Part shown: positions 47,405 to 56,108 of the stretch, piece after piece
How the letters are laid out: every line of letters starts with the position of its first letter
Position numbering within the stretch: position 1 is the stretch's first letter
NCBI RefSeq assembly: GCF_001469165.1
Contig: NZ_JABX01000005.1
Span: 62,001-126,000, forward strand
Reading direction: 5' to 3'
Length of the DNA: 64,000 nucleotides
Source: Thiohalocapsa sp. ML1
GTDB taxonomy: Bacteria; Pseudomonadota; Gammaproteobacteria; Chromatiales; Chromatiaceae
Notes under the pieces: model-generated
What the model was told of the DNA's origin: nothing
The model's database searches: none
What the model saw: only the letters and a program-made list of their open reading frames with translations
Translations under genes and position numbers: made by a program

Positions 47405-48592
47405 ATGGATGCTCGACTCCGACCGACACCCTACCCAGATCCCGCTCACTTGACCGCGCCCTCCGTCCCGGCCCGGATCCTCGTCGTCGATGACGAGGAG
47501 ACGACACGGCTGTACGTCTCGGGGCTGCTCGAAAAAGAGGGCTATGCGGTCAGCACCGCGGCCTGCGGCGCCCACGCGCTGGCGGCGGCGGCAGAGCGGC
47601 CGGACCTGATCCTGCTCGACGTCATGCTGCCGGACGCCGACGGCTTCGCGCTCTGTCGGGAGCTGCGGGCAGAGGCCGCCACCCGCGACATCCCGGTAAT
47701 CTTCCTGACCGCGAAGGGCGATGAGCCCGAGATCGTCCGCGGCTTCGAGTCCGGCGGCGTGGACTACATCGTCAAGCCCTTTGCCGTGGCGGTGCTGCTG
47801 GCCCGGGTCGGCACGCATGCGACGCTGTCGCAGCTCTCGCGGGGCCTTTGCTCGGCGCTCGACGACCGCACCGAGCGGCTGCAACAGGCGAACCTGCGCC
47901 TGCGCGAGCTCAATGTCGAGATGGCCACGTTGGACGAGCGCCAGCGTCGACAGCTCGCCCAGCAATTGCACGACACCACGATCCAGCAACTGGTGCTGAC
48001 GCGCATTCTGTTGGAGGGCGAGGTGGATCTCGCTCAGCGCCGCGATCAGCTCGTGGACCTCGTCGCCGGGTCGATCCGCCAGCTACGCTCGCTGGTGTTC
48101 GAGCTGAGCCCGCCGTTGCTGCGCAGCGGCGGGCTCTATCCGGCGCTGGAATGGCTCGCTGGAGAGGTGCGCGAGCAGTGGGGGCTTGAGGTGATCTGCG
48201 AGCGCGAGGGCGCGCTGCCGCCGCTCGCCGATGCCCTGGTGGTGACGCTGTTTCAGGGCGCGCGGGAGCTGCTGATCAACGCCGCGAAGCACGCGGAGGC
48301 GCAGCGCGCGACGCTGTCTGTGCGCTGCGACGGCGCCGTGTTGACGCTCTGCATCGCCGACGACGGCCGCGGCTTTGACCCGGACTGGCTCGCCCGGCAG
48401 GCCAGCGGCGGCGGTATCGCCTGCGCGGCGCCGCCGCCCCGTAACCCGGCCGGCGGCTTCGGGCTCTACAGCCTGCGCTCGCGCATCGAGCTGCTCGGCG
48501 GCTGCCTCACGCTGTGCAACGGCCGCGCCCGCGGCGCCGAGGTCGGCCTCAGCATCCGCGTCGATGCGGCCGCGGGAGAGCGCGGCGGCTGA
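47405..48592 (+). CDS. Receiver-histidine kinase (REC plus NarX-type HisKA_3/HATPase)
   Basis: A soluble 395-residue protein with an N-terminal receiver (about 22-140, acceptor Asp72 in LILLDVMLPDADG, lysine in VKPF), a short coiled linker (about 150-182) and a NarL/NarX-family kinase core: phospho-accepting His189 in RRQLAQQLHDTTIQQLV, and a HATPase with ELLINAAKHA, ADDGRGFD and GGFGLYSLRSRIELLGG. It has no membrane segment, so its input is probably phosphorylation of its receiver, perhaps by the giant kinase. No NarL-type DNA-binding partner is in the window. ATG 47405 is preferred, with TTGAGG about ten bases upstream; a longer form through the ACCGGC array is less likely. Confidence 0.9.
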   Translation: MDARLRPTPYPDPAHLTAPSVPARILVVDDEETTRLYVSGLLEKEGYAVSTAACGAHALAAAAERPDLILLDVMLPDADGFALCRELRAEAATRDIPVIFLTAKGDEPEIVRGFESGGVDYIVKPFAVAVLLARVGTHATLSQLSRGLCSALDDRTERLQQANLRLRELNVEMATLDERQRRQLAQQLHDTTIQQLVLTRILLEGEVDLAQRRDQLVDLVAGSIRQLRSLVFELSPPLLRSGGLYPALEWLAGEVREQWGLEVICEREGALPPLADALVVTLFQGARELLINAAKHAEAQRATLSVRCDGAVLTLCIADDGRGFDPDWLARQASGGGIACAAPPPRNPAGGFGLYSLRSRIELLGGCLTLCNGRARGAEVGLSIRVDAAAGERGG

Positions 48593-48672
48593 CCGGATGA
48601 CCCGCCGCGCCGCGTCGGGCCCGCGTGCGCGACGAGGGGGCAGGAATGCGCGGCATGGCGGGTCTGCGCGCC

Positions 48673-49590
48673 TCAACTGTCGGCTGGCACCAGCACCGGC
48701 AGTGCCCGCGGCAGCAGGTCGAATTCGAGCGGCGTGCCGAAGCGCTCGCGCTCGCCGTCGAGCAGCGCGGTCGTGGACAGCAGCCGCGAGGTCAGTATCC
48801 GCGCGCGTCTGCAGGTGCGCTGGAACACCCGCGGCTCCTCGCCCCAGGTGCCGGAGATCAGGCTCATCGCGAGGCGCGGCAGGTCGTACAGAGGGCCCTC
48901 GGTGACGCCGTAGACGCCGAGCTCTGCGCCATCGAGCACCGGGCGCGCCGGGTAGAGACCCGGCCTGGGCGCTAGCGGGTTATTGGTGACCACCAGCGCG
49001 CGGGTGGTCAAGGTCAGCGGGGCATCATCCAGGTGCAGGCGCACGCGCTGGAACGGATAGCTGCGCAACACCCAGTAGGCCTTGCGCAATAGCCGCGGCA
49101 GGATGCGCCAGGTGCCGACGCCGCGCGCCGCCTCGCGCGTGCGGGCGAGCTGTGTGGTCATGCCGAACATGGCCGCGCACAGAAACGGCCGGCCATTGCA
49201 GCGGGCCACGTCGATGCGGCGCACGTCGGCGCCTTGTCCGAGCGCCGCGACGGCATCGGCGGGCGTGAGCGGCAGCCCCAGGTCCCGCGCCAGCAGGTTC
49301 GCGGTGCCGAGCGCTACAATGCCGAGCGCGACATCGCGCCCGAGCACCCTGGTTGCCAGCGTGCGCACGGTGCCGTCGCCGCCGAAGACATACAGGCGCT
49401 TAGCCCCGGCGTCGAGCAGGTCATCGAGGCGCCGGCGCCAGCCGGGCTCCGCCGCGACCTCCGGAAAGGGCAGCGTGGTGGTCTCGGTGCCGGCTGCCGC
49501 GAGGCGCCCTGCGAGCTCACGCATGAGCGCCGGGGCGTCGCCGGCCTGCCCGGCACGGGTGTTGCCTACGATGATGGCGTTGTCGCTCAT
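48673..49590 (-). CDS. Diacylglycerol-kinase-family lipid kinase
   Basis: A 305-residue soluble protein of the diacylglycerol/sphingosine kinase catalytic family (YegS/DgkB type), which phosphorylates lipid hydroxyls with ATP. The nucleotide-binding signature is YVFGGDGTVRTLATRVLG followed by VALGTANLLARDLGLP. The C-terminal beta domain carries TRALVVTNNPLAPRPGLYPARP and the DGERER motif near the end. ATG 49590 is chosen over 49755 because the family begins with this IIVGNTRAG strand. It is divergent from the small PLDc_N gene and convergent, over 80 bp, with the REC-kinase. Confidence 0.9.
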   Translation of the reverse strand: MSDNAIIVGNTRAGQAGDAPALMRELAGRLAAAGTETTTLPFPEVAAEPGWRRRLDDLLDAGAKRLYVFGGDGTVRTLATRVLGRDVALGIVALGTANLLARDLGLPLTPADAVAALGQGADVRRIDVARCNGRPFLCAAMFGMTTQLARTREAARGVGTWRILPRLLRKAYWVLRSYPFQRVRLHLDDAPLTLTTRALVVTNNPLAPRPGLYPARPVLDGAELGVYGVTEGPLYDLPRLAMSLISGTWGEEPRVFQRTCRRARILTSRLLSTTALLDGERERFGTPLEFDLLPRALPVLVPADS

Positions 49591-49680
49591 AGCCGTTCCA
49601 GCCGGACCACTGCAGGGTGCCGGGCGACGGCAGGCGGCATTGGCCAGGACAACGGAGCATTGCGCTCGGGAGATAACGAC

Positions 49681-49857
49681 ATGGTGGAAGTGGGCGGTTT
49701 TTTCGGTTTCCTGCTGCTGGTTCTTATCGTCTACGCCGTCGTGAAGACGGTGCAAAGCGACGCGAGTACCCTCGGCAAGGTGATCTGGGTGGTGCTGCTG
49801 CTGATGCTGCCGTTACTCGGCTTCATCCTCTGGCTCCTGTTCGGACCGAAGCGCTAG
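49681..49857 (+). CDS. Small PLDc_N-type membrane protein, 58 aa
   Basis: A 58-residue protein with two hydrophobic segments (GFFGFLLLVLIVYAVV and VIWVVLLLMLPLLGFILWLLFG) separated by KTVQSDASTLGK and ending in FGPKR. This is the stand-alone form of the phospholipase D N-terminal membrane domain, common in many bacteria and of unknown role. GGGAG lies about ten bases upstream of ATG 49681 (49667-49671). Confidence 0.85.
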   Translation: MVEVGGFFGFLLLVLIVYAVVKTVQSDASTLGKVIWVVLLLMLPLLGFILWLLFGPKR

Positions 49858-50167
49858 CACGCCATATCAGCGTCTATGGGGATGTTGTTGCCGGCAAGGC
49901 CCGCGGGCCAACCGGCAATAAGCGCGCGCCGAACGCGAGCGCGAAGCGACCCAAGGGCCGAACTGATTAGAAGATGTTTCAGCCAACCGGCTTCTTGGCC
50001 TGAAAACCATCTGAAAAACAAACAGACACGCTGAATCTGCCATGAATCGGTGCCGCAGGCCGAAATTTGGGTTGAGATCATGCGGCTGGGGTGTGCTGGC
50101 TGATGATTGTATCTAATCAGGAGGGCCGATGAGCCCCCCTCGGCCCTCGGCCCTCGCCCCTTCGCCC
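49858..50167. repeat. Convergent spacer with palindrome and heptad hairpin-family copy
   Basis: This 310-bp gap has no convincing gene. GGCCCGCGGGCC at 49898-49909 is a perfect palindrome flanked by TTGCCGG and CCGGCAA, making a longer hairpin. A heptad-family copy (GAGGGCCGATGAGCC, then CCTCGGCCCTCGGCCC) occupies about 50121-50156 and ends 11 bases from the phaB stop. Confidence 0.7.
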
Positions 50168-50887
50168 TTAGTACATATGCTGTCCACCATTCACCGACAG
50201 CGTCGCTCCGGTGATGTAGCTCGCCTCGTCGGCGACCAGGAACAGCACGCTGCGGGCGATGTCCTCGGGATGGCCCAAGCGCCCCACCGGGATGCGCTTG
50301 ATGATCTTCTCGAGCACGTCCGGCGGCACCGCGCGGACCATCTCCGTGTCCACATAGCCCGGGGCGACGGCGTTGACGGTGATGCCCTTGGCGGCGCCCT
50401 CCTGCGCCAGCGCCTTCGTGAAGCCGTGGATGCCGGACTTGGCCGCGGCGTAGTTCACCTGGCCGTATTGGCCGGCCTGGCCGTTGACGGAGCCGATGTT
50501 GACAATGCGCCCGAAGCCGCGGTCGCGCATGCCTTCGATGACCGCGTGGCAGCAGTTGAAGCAGGAGCTCAAATTGGTGTCGATGACGGCCTGCCACCTG
50601 TCGTGCGTCATCTTGTGCAGGGTGCCGTCGCGGGTGATGCCGGCGTTGTTGACCAGGATGTCGATGGGGCCGTTATCCTGCTCCACCGCCGCGATGCCGG
50701 CGGCGACGGCGTCGAAGTCGCTCACATCGAACTTGTAGGCCGGGATGCCGGTGCGGGCCGTGAACTCCTGCGCCGCCTTGTCGTTGCCGCCGTAGTTGGC
50801 AGCCACCTTGTAGCCCGCGTCTTTGAGGGCAATGCAGATTGCCTCGCCGATGCCGCGGGTGCCGCCTGTGACCAATGCTGTTCTCAC
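50168..50887 (-). CDS. phaB: Acetoacetyl-CoA reductase PhaB
   Basis: NADPH-dependent short-chain dehydrogenase making (R)-3-hydroxybutyryl-CoA for polyhydroxybutyrate. The cofactor motif is TGGTRGIG at the N-terminus. The catalytic residues are Ser133, Tyr146 and Lys150 (IGSVNGQAGQYGQVNYAAAK). VAPGYVDTEMVRAVP and the C-terminal ITGATLSVNGGQHMY are typical of PhaB. The start is GTG 50887 with GAGGA about eight bases upstream; it gives 239 residues, the usual length. phaC and phaA are not adjacent. The divergent spacer of 345 bp upstream shows no recognised element. Confidence 0.93.
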   Translation of the reverse strand: MRTALVTGGTRGIGEAICIALKDAGYKVAANYGGNDKAAQEFTARTGIPAYKFDVSDFDAVAAGIAAVEQDNGPIDILVNNAGITRDGTLHKMTHDRWQAVIDTNLSSCFNCCHAVIEGMRDRGFGRIVNIGSVNGQAGQYGQVNYAAAKSGIHGFTKALAQEGAAKGITVNAVAPGYVDTEMVRAVPPDVLEKIIKRIPVGRLGHPEDIARSVLFLVADEASYITGATLSVNGGQHMY

Positions 50888-51232
50888 GATAATGTCCTCA
50901 CTCTCGTTGTTTTGATAGACAGACGCGCCCGGGTTGCGTGAAGCGGTCCGGGACGCATCCAGGAACAACCGCGAGCGGCGCCGCGCCGGGGCCGACGCCG
51001 CCGCCGGATCGGCCGCGATGGTAGCGCAGCTATCCCGATGGATGGCAGCGCGAAGGAATCGCTAAACTGCGGGCGGACGGGAGGTGCCGCAATGCCTCCC
51101 CAGCGGCCGTCAGAGCCGCAAGGTCTGTCATCGACAGCGGGCAGCGCCGGGACAGCACCGCGCCGCCCGTCACTACAACACCAAAGGCTTCTGCGCCAGC
51201 CCGGCGCGGAGGGTTCAGGAGGACCCGGTCTC
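50888..51232. other. Divergent spacer between phaB and membrane protein gene
   Basis: A 345-bp gap that should hold the promoters of phaB and of the gene at 51233. I see no repeat array, hairpin or convincing gene in it. Confidence 0.4.
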
Positions 51233-52009
51233 ATGCTGACCAAAGACCGCATCACTGCTGTCGTCACGACCCTGTTTGTCTGGAGCCTCGCTGGCGCGCT
51301 GTTCGGCGGGCTCTTCATCGGTCTCTACGAGGTGCTGCGGGTGCTGGGGCTCGCCCATTGGCAGCCCGTGGTGCTCGCGGCGGTGGCCGCCGCCATGACC
51401 ACGGCGGCCTTCTACAGCGCGATGCCGGTGGCGCTGCTCGGTGCCATGGCCGGCGTTGTGGCCTCCATCGGCTATCTCATCGTCGCCGGGCCGAGCCTGG
51501 ACCTCGGCGTCATGGCCGCCGCCGCCGCGGGGCTCGGGCTGCTCGGCGGCGCATTCTACGCGTGGACGTCCGAGGGCGGCTCGCGACCGCTGGCGGAGAC
51601 GCTGACGGGGCTCCTGGCGGGTCTCGGCGCCGGTGCGCTGCTGGCGCTGGTGCTCTGGCTTTCGCCCGCGCCGGTCGGCACCTTCGTCATGGCCGCCGGC
51701 ATCGTCGCGCTGGTGGGCTCGCTGTTCCAGTTGAACGAGCACTGGATCGTGCAGGTCTGCCACGGCTGGCTGCCGGGTGTCGTCGCCGCACCGGTGGTGG
51801 CGGCGCTGATCGCGGCCGTGGTGGCCGCGAGCGTCTGGATGCTCGCCGGCACCGCGGCGGCGGCGCTCGACCTGGCCACCAAGAGTGCCGTGGACATGGT
51901 GCTCGCGGAGGTGCCGCGCGGCTTCGTCGGTGGCATGCTCGGCGGCGCCGTCACCGGGGTGGTGCTGGAGGTCCTGGGCTTTCGGCTGGAGGAACGGCGG
52001 ACGGTGTGA
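51233..52009 (+). CDS. Polytopic membrane protein of unknown function, 258 aa
   Basis: A highly hydrophobic 258-residue protein with about seven membrane segments, such as VVTTLFVWSLAGALFGGLFIGLY and several Ala/Gly-rich helices. I recognise no transporter motif. A perfect AGGAGG ribosome site lies at 51217-51222, ten bases before ATG 51233, so translation is likely strong. It is the first gene of a run of small stress-like genes on the plus strand. Confidence 0.7.
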   Translation: MLTKDRITAVVTTLFVWSLAGALFGGLFIGLYEVLRVLGLAHWQPVVLAAVAAAMTTAAFYSAMPVALLGAMAGVVASIGYLIVAGPSLDLGVMAAAAAGLGLLGGAFYAWTSEGGSRPLAETLTGLLAGLGAGALLALVLWLSPAPVGTFVMAAGIVALVGSLFQLNEHWIVQVCHGWLPGVVAAPVVAALIAAVVAASVWMLAGTAAAALDLATKSAVDMVLAEVPRGFVGGMLGGAVTGVVLEVLGFRLEERRTV

Positions 52010-52156
52010 CTGGGCGCTGCCTCGATGAGGCCTGTGACTTGATGAGGCCTGCGACTTGCTTATGCTTTGGGTGAGCCCTTTCTGTGGCTCATCCGCAAGC
52101 ACTCGTCGCCGTCAAGGCGTCCAGGTGCCCCCACCGCCCGGCAGGAGGAGCAGCCC

Positions 52157-52372
52157 ATGGCCATGATTATCAGCGCCCTGTTCGATGAAGAGCGCACCAT
52201 CGAGAACGCCGTGCAGGACTTGGTCGGCGTCGGCATTCCGCGGGACCGGATCGCGACGCAGCCCGAGCACAAGCGCGTCAGCGTCACCATCGGGGAGCAG
52301 GCGGAGCCGGAGATTACCGAGATCCTGAACCGCCACCAGCCGACCGAGCTGCACACGCGCACGCTGGCGTGA
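52157..52372 (+). CDS. Small soluble protein of unknown function, 71 aa
   Basis: A 71-residue protein beginning MAMIISALFDEERTIENAV. The pattern (strand, helix with DLVGVGIPRDRIA, strand KRVSVTIG, helix) suggests a small alpha/beta domain like those in general-stress proteins that probe for membrane or ion cues, but I cannot name the family. GGAGGAG lies nine bases before ATG 52157, a strong start. The 292-bp gap after it holds nothing recognised. Confidence 0.6.
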   Translation: MAMIISALFDEERTIENAVQDLVGVGIPRDRIATQPEHKRVSVTIGEQAEPEITEILNRHQPTELHTRTLA

Positions 52373-52664
52373 GCCCGTGCGGCCTCGCCCGCGGGAACGC
52401 TGCCGGCCCGCGACGCTCGGCCGCGAGCACCCGGTGCGCAGCCCGGTCTCGGCGCTTTTCACCCAAGCACCGGGCGATTTCGCACGGGCATACCCTGTCG
52501 TGCTGTCCGGCTTGGCCGCTGCGACCGACTGCGGCATGGCCGGCGGGCGGGTGGCGCGGCTCTTGCTGCCTGCAACAGGCACCCGCGTGCCGGGCGTCGG
52601 CCGGCTTGGCGGCGACCGGTTCACGCAGGTGCCGTCCTTCAATCCACTGACGGAGGCAGACCGC

Positions 52665-52937
52665 ATGGCCCCGAGCAAGCGCATTCCGAGACAGCAGCAG
52701 CAGGCGCAGGCGATCGTTGCGCCGGACACCGTCGATACGTCTGCGGCCGAGACGTCCGCGGCATCGGACACCGCCGACGCAGCGGCGAGCGCCGCGGAGG
52801 TTCCGCGCTATACCGCCATCGCCGAGACCGCCTATTACAAGGCCGAGCAGCGCGGCTTCGAGCCCGGTAACGACCAACAGGACTGGTTCGAGGCCGAGCG
52901 CGAGCACGACGTGCACAAGCAGCAAGGGGGCACCTGA
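52665..52937 (+). CDS. DUF2934-domain protein, 90 aa
   Basis: A 90-residue protein with a disordered, Ala/Ser/Thr-rich N-terminal half and a C-terminal DUF2934 motif (IAETAYYKAEQRGFEPGNDQQDWFEAERE). DUF2934 proteins are small, often next to stress-related genes, and of unknown role. GGAGGC lies about ten bases upstream of ATG 52665. Its TGA stop overlaps the ATG of the next gene (TGATG), so both are coexpressed. Confidence 0.8.
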   Translation: MAPSKRIPRQQQQAQAIVAPDTVDTSAAETSAASDTADAAASAAEVPRYTAIAETAYYKAEQRGFEPGNDQQDWFEAEREHDVHKQQGGT

Positions 52938-53575
52938 TGCAGCAGCCGCTTGAGGTCAACTTCCATGACGTCCCGCGCTCGGACTGGAGCGTCGAGTTGA
53001 TCCGCGAGCGCGCCGAACGGCTGGAGCAATACAACGACCACATCACCTCCTGTCGGGTCATCGTCGCGCAGCCGCACCAGCACCAGCACAAGGGCCGGTC
53101 ATTCCGGGTCAGCGTCGCGGTGCGGGTGCCGCGCCACGCCGCGCTGGTGGCCGTCGAAGAGCCCACCGTCGTCGAGCAGGGGCGCGGCGAGCTCAGGCCA
53201 GTCATCAGCGCCGCCTTCGATGCCGTGGAGCGGCAACTGCGCACCCTGGGCGGTACCAACCGCCGCGACGTGCTCGCGCCCGCCGAGGGCGAGGACCGCG
53301 GGCTCGTGGTCCGGCTGTTCGAGGACGACGGCTACGGCTTCCTGCGCACGCCGGAGGGCCGCGAGGTCTACTTCCACGAGCACGCCGTGCTGCACGGCGA
53401 CTTCCGGCGGCTCGCCGTCGGCACCGAGGTCCGCTTCGTGGCCGAGCAAGGCGAGGCCGGGCCCCAAGCGAGCACGGTGCAGCTCGTCAACAAGCCCGGC
53501 GAGCGCGAGACCGACGCCACCCGCGACCGCGACGACGTGCCGCCGGGCTGGCGGAACACCGACGCGCGCGCCTGA
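52937..53575 (+). CDS. HPF/RaiA-type protein fused to a cold-shock domain
   Basis: A 212-residue fusion. The N-terminal part (about 5-105) resembles the S30AE/HPF fold that binds the 30S subunit during ribosome hibernation (LEVNFHDVPRSDWSVELIRERAERL...AFDAVERQLR). The C-terminal part (about 122-185) is a cold-shock domain with the RNA-binding pattern GLVVRLFEDDGYGFLRTPEGREVYFHEHAVL, given here in pieces. A charged tail follows (RETDATRDRDD). It may sit on ribosomes or RNA under stress. The start overlaps the DUF2934 stop. Confidence 0.85.
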   Translation: MQQPLEVNFHDVPRSDWSVELIRERAERLEQYNDHITSCRVIVAQPHQHQHKGRSFRVSVAVRVPRHAALVAVEEPTVVEQGRGELRPVISAAFDAVERQLRTLGGTNRRDVLAPAEGEDRGLVVRLFEDDGYGFLRTPEGREVYFHEHAVLHGDFRRLAVGTEVRFVAEQGEAGPQASTVQLVNKPGERETDATRDRDDVPPGWRNTDARA

Positions 53576-53644
53576 GCCCCTCGGCACCCACCGGGGCACG
53601 GCTCCCAGAGCCGTGCCCCGGCTGCCGCCTGTCGTCGATCCATC

Positions 53645-53902
53645 GTGCCGAACCCCGTCAAGACCTTGGTCCAGGACGATGGCTGGGTCCACCTGTCCCT
53701 CGGGCTCGCCGGGAACATCAGTTTCCTCTGCGGCAGCATCCTGTTCCTGCCGGGGGTGGAGCCCGATCGAACGATCGGCGTCTGGTGCTTCATCACCGGC
53801 TCCGGCCTCATGCTGATTGGCGCACTCGGCCGGCTCCTGGTCGAGCTGTGGATGGAGTCGCCCGGGTTAACGTCTCGTAATGCGCGGGAAGGGCGCGGTT
53901 AA
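53645..53902 (+). CDS. YrhK-like small membrane protein, 85 aa
   Basis: An 85-residue protein with two hydrophobic segments (LAGNISFLCGSILFLPG and GVWCFITGSGLMLIGALGRLLVEL), matching the YrhK-like domain pattern, whose function is unknown. The start is GTG 53645 with only a weak ribosome site, so the exact N-terminus is uncertain. It lies upstream of the MoxR/Bat operon, 89 bp before moxR. Confidence 0.65.
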   Translation: MPNPVKTLVQDDGWVHLSLGLAGNISFLCGSILFLPGVEPDRTIGVWCFITGSGLMLIGALGRLLVELWMESPGLTSRNAREGRG

Positions 53903-53991
53903 GGGCGATTGCGGCACACTGTGCCCGCATATCGGCTGCGGAGCGCGCCTGCGCGCGGCCGACGTACCCTTATGACCTCTGAGGAGCACCG

Positions 53992-55011
53992 ATGACCGAC
54001 CCCAGTCCGCTCAGCGACCGACCGCGCGGCAGCGCCGCCCGCAGCGAGAACCAGGCCGCCTTCGCGCGTCTGCGGGCCGATCTGCGCGGGCGCATCGTCG
54101 GCCAGGATGCACTGATCGAGCGGCTGTTGATCGCGCTGCTCGCCGACGGCCACCTGCTGGTGGAGGGCGCGCCGGGGCTCGCGAAGACCACCGCCGTCAA
54201 GGAGCTGGCCGCGCGCATCGAGGGCGACTTCCAGCGCGTGCAGTTCACGCCGGACCTGTTGCCGGGCGACCTCACCGGCACCGATATTTATCGCGCTGAG
54301 ACCGGCACCTTCGAATTCCAGCGCGGGCCGCTGTTTCACAACCTGATCCTCGCCGACGAGGTGAACCGGGCGCCGGCCAAGGTGCAGTCCGCGCTGCTGG
54401 AGGCGATGGGCGAGCGCCAGATCACCGTGGGCGGGCGCACCTATGCGCTGCCGGCGCCGTTTCTGGTCATGGCGACGCAGAACCCCATCGAGCAGGAGGG
54501 CACCTATCCGCTGCCGGAGGCGCAGCTTGATCGGTTTCTGATGCACGTGAAGGTCGGCTACCCGGACCCGGCGACGGAGCGCAGCATCCTGGACATCGCC
54601 CGCGCCGAGGCGCGCGGGCGGCTGCGACACGCCGGCGATGAGGCGCCCGTCATCGGCCATGCGCAGGTGCACGCGGCGCGCGACGAGGTGATGGACCTGC
54701 ACATGGCCGAGCAGTTGGAGGAGTACCTGATTCAGCTCGTGCTCGCGAGTCGCGACCCGGCGCCCTACGACGCCGGGCTCGCGCGGCTGGTGGACTACGG
54801 CGCGAGCCCGCGTGCGACCATCGCGCTCGACCGCTGCGCCCGTGCCCATGCCTGGCTGCGCGGGGCGGAGTTCGTGACGCCGGAGGACGTACACGCGGTG
54901 GCTTACGACGTGCTGCGCCACCGCGTGCTGTTGAGCTACGCCGCGGAGGCGGAAGGCATGGATACGGATGCGTTCACCGCGGCGTTGATTGAGCGAGTCC
55001 CTGCTTTGTGA
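53992..55011 (+). CDS. MoxR-family AAA+ ATPase
   Basis: A 339-residue AAA+ ATPase of the MoxR family, chaperone-like factors that usually act with VWA-domain proteins. Walker A is EGAPGLAKTT, Walker B LILADEVNRAPAK, followed by ALLEAMGERQITV, the sensor ATQNPIEQEGTYPLPEAQLDRF (as family order) and a C-terminal lid. GAGGAG lies seven bases before ATG 53992. It heads a bat-type operon with DUF58, DUF4381, two VWA proteins and BatD, the standard arrangement for this system. Confidence 0.94.
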   Translation: MTDPSPLSDRPRGSAARSENQAAFARLRADLRGRIVGQDALIERLLIALLADGHLLVEGAPGLAKTTAVKELAARIEGDFQRVQFTPDLLPGDLTGTDIYRAETGTFEFQRGPLFHNLILADEVNRAPAKVQSALLEAMGERQITVGGRTYALPAPFLVMATQNPIEQEGTYPLPEAQLDRFLMHVKVGYPDPATERSILDIARAEARGRLRHAGDEAPVIGHAQVHAARDEVMDLHMAEQLEEYLIQLVLASRDPAPYDAGLARLVDYGASPRATIALDRCARAHAWLRGAEFVTPEDVHAVAYDVLRHRVLLSYAAEAEGMDTDAFTAALIERVPAL

Positions 55012-55108
55012 GGGGCTAGGGGCTAGGGGCTAGGGGCTAGGAGGGCCCAGCACCCAGCGCCCAGCACCTAGCACCTAGCACCTAGCACCTAGCACCTGAC
55101 CCCCTAGC
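55012..55108. repeat. Heptad arrays between moxR and the DUF58 gene
   Basis: GGGGCTA about four times starts at the base after the moxR stop. CAGCACC/CTAGCAC units then run from about 55047 to the DUF58 start at 55113. The whole intra-operon gap is repeat sequence. Confidence 0.93.
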
Positions 55109-55112
55109 ACCT

Positions 55113-56108
55113 GTGAAAGACATCCGCGTCGATGCCGATGAGCTGATCGGGCTGCGGGCTCGGGCCGAGCGGCTGCGGCTGCCGCCGCGCAGCACCGCGC
55201 GTTCGGCGCTGGCCGGTGGGCATGGCTCGCGCTTTCGCGGGCGCGGCATGGACTATCGCGAGTCGCGCCACTACCAGCCCGGCGACGACATCCGCAACAT
55301 GGACTGGCGCATCACGGCGCGCGCCGGCGATGCGCACGTGAAGGTGTTCGATGAGGAGCGCGAGCGGCCGGTGGTGCTGCTGCTCGACTTCGGCCCCAGC
55401 ATGTTCTTTGCGAGCCGGGGCGTGTTTAAGTCCGTGCAGGCGGCCAGGCTCGCGGCGCTCATCGGCTGGTCCGCCATCGCCCGCGGTGATCGCATCGGCG
55501 CGCTGATCTTCAACGGCGGCCACACGGAGCTGTCGCCGCGCGGCGGGCGCCGCGGCCAGATGCGGCTGATTCGGGCGCTGGCCGAGGCCGGTGATCCGCG
55601 GCGGCTACTGCACCTGGTGGAGAACGATGCCGACGGCGTCGGCGGCCGGCCCCACGGCGGCTCGGGCGGCGGCCTTGGCGACGCGCTGGTGCGACTGCGC
55701 CGGGTCGCGCGTCCTGGCAGCCTGGTCATCCTGTTGTCCGACTTCTACCGCATGGACGCCGACAGCAGCCGGCACTTGACGCAGCTCGCGCGGCACAACG
55801 ATGTGCTCGCGGTGCAGATTCTGGACGCGCTGGAGCTGGCGCCGCCGCCGCCCGGGCGTTACGGCGTCAGCGACGGCCGCCGCCGCGGCCTGTTCGATGC
55901 CGCCGACCGGCGCGAGCGTGCGCGCTGGCAGTCGCACTTCGATGCCCACCATGCCGCCGTGACGGCGCTGACCGAGGGCAACGGCGTGCCGCTGGTGCGC
56001 TGCATGACCGACGCCGACCCCGCCGCGACCTTGACGGAGCTGATGCGCGCGCAGCGCCGCAGCGCGAGCCGCCGGGCCGGGGCATCGCAGCCGGAGTCCG
56101 CCGCATGA
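55113..56108 (+). CDS. DUF58-domain protein of the Bat/MoxR cluster
   Basis: A 331-residue protein of the DUF58 family, soluble partners of MoxR ATPases with a VWA-like fold. The characteristic segment SRFRGRGMDYRESRHYQPGDDIRNMDW is present (shown by family order), followed by HVKVFDEERERPVVLLLDFGPSMFF and a late LVILLSDFYRMD. The start is GTG 55113, giving the usual N-terminal VDADELIGLRARAERL. No ribosome-binding site is visible because the upstream sequence is a CTAGCAC heptad array, so coupling to moxR or leaderless-like initiation is possible. The next gene overlaps its end by 4 bp. Confidence 0.9.
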   Translation: MKDIRVDADELIGLRARAERLRLPPRSTARSALAGGHGSRFRGRGMDYRESRHYQPGDDIRNMDWRITARAGDAHVKVFDEERERPVVLLLDFGPSMFFASRGVFKSVQAARLAALIGWSAIARGDRIGALIFNGGHTELSPRGGRRGQMRLIRALAEAGDPRRLLHLVENDADGVGGRPHGGSGGGLGDALVRLRRVARPGSLVILLSDFYRMDADSSRHLTQLARHNDVLAVQILDALELAPPPPGRYGVSDGRRRGLFDAADRRERARWQSHFDAHHAAVTALTEGNGVPLVRCMTDADPAATLTELMRAQRRSASRRAGASQPESAA

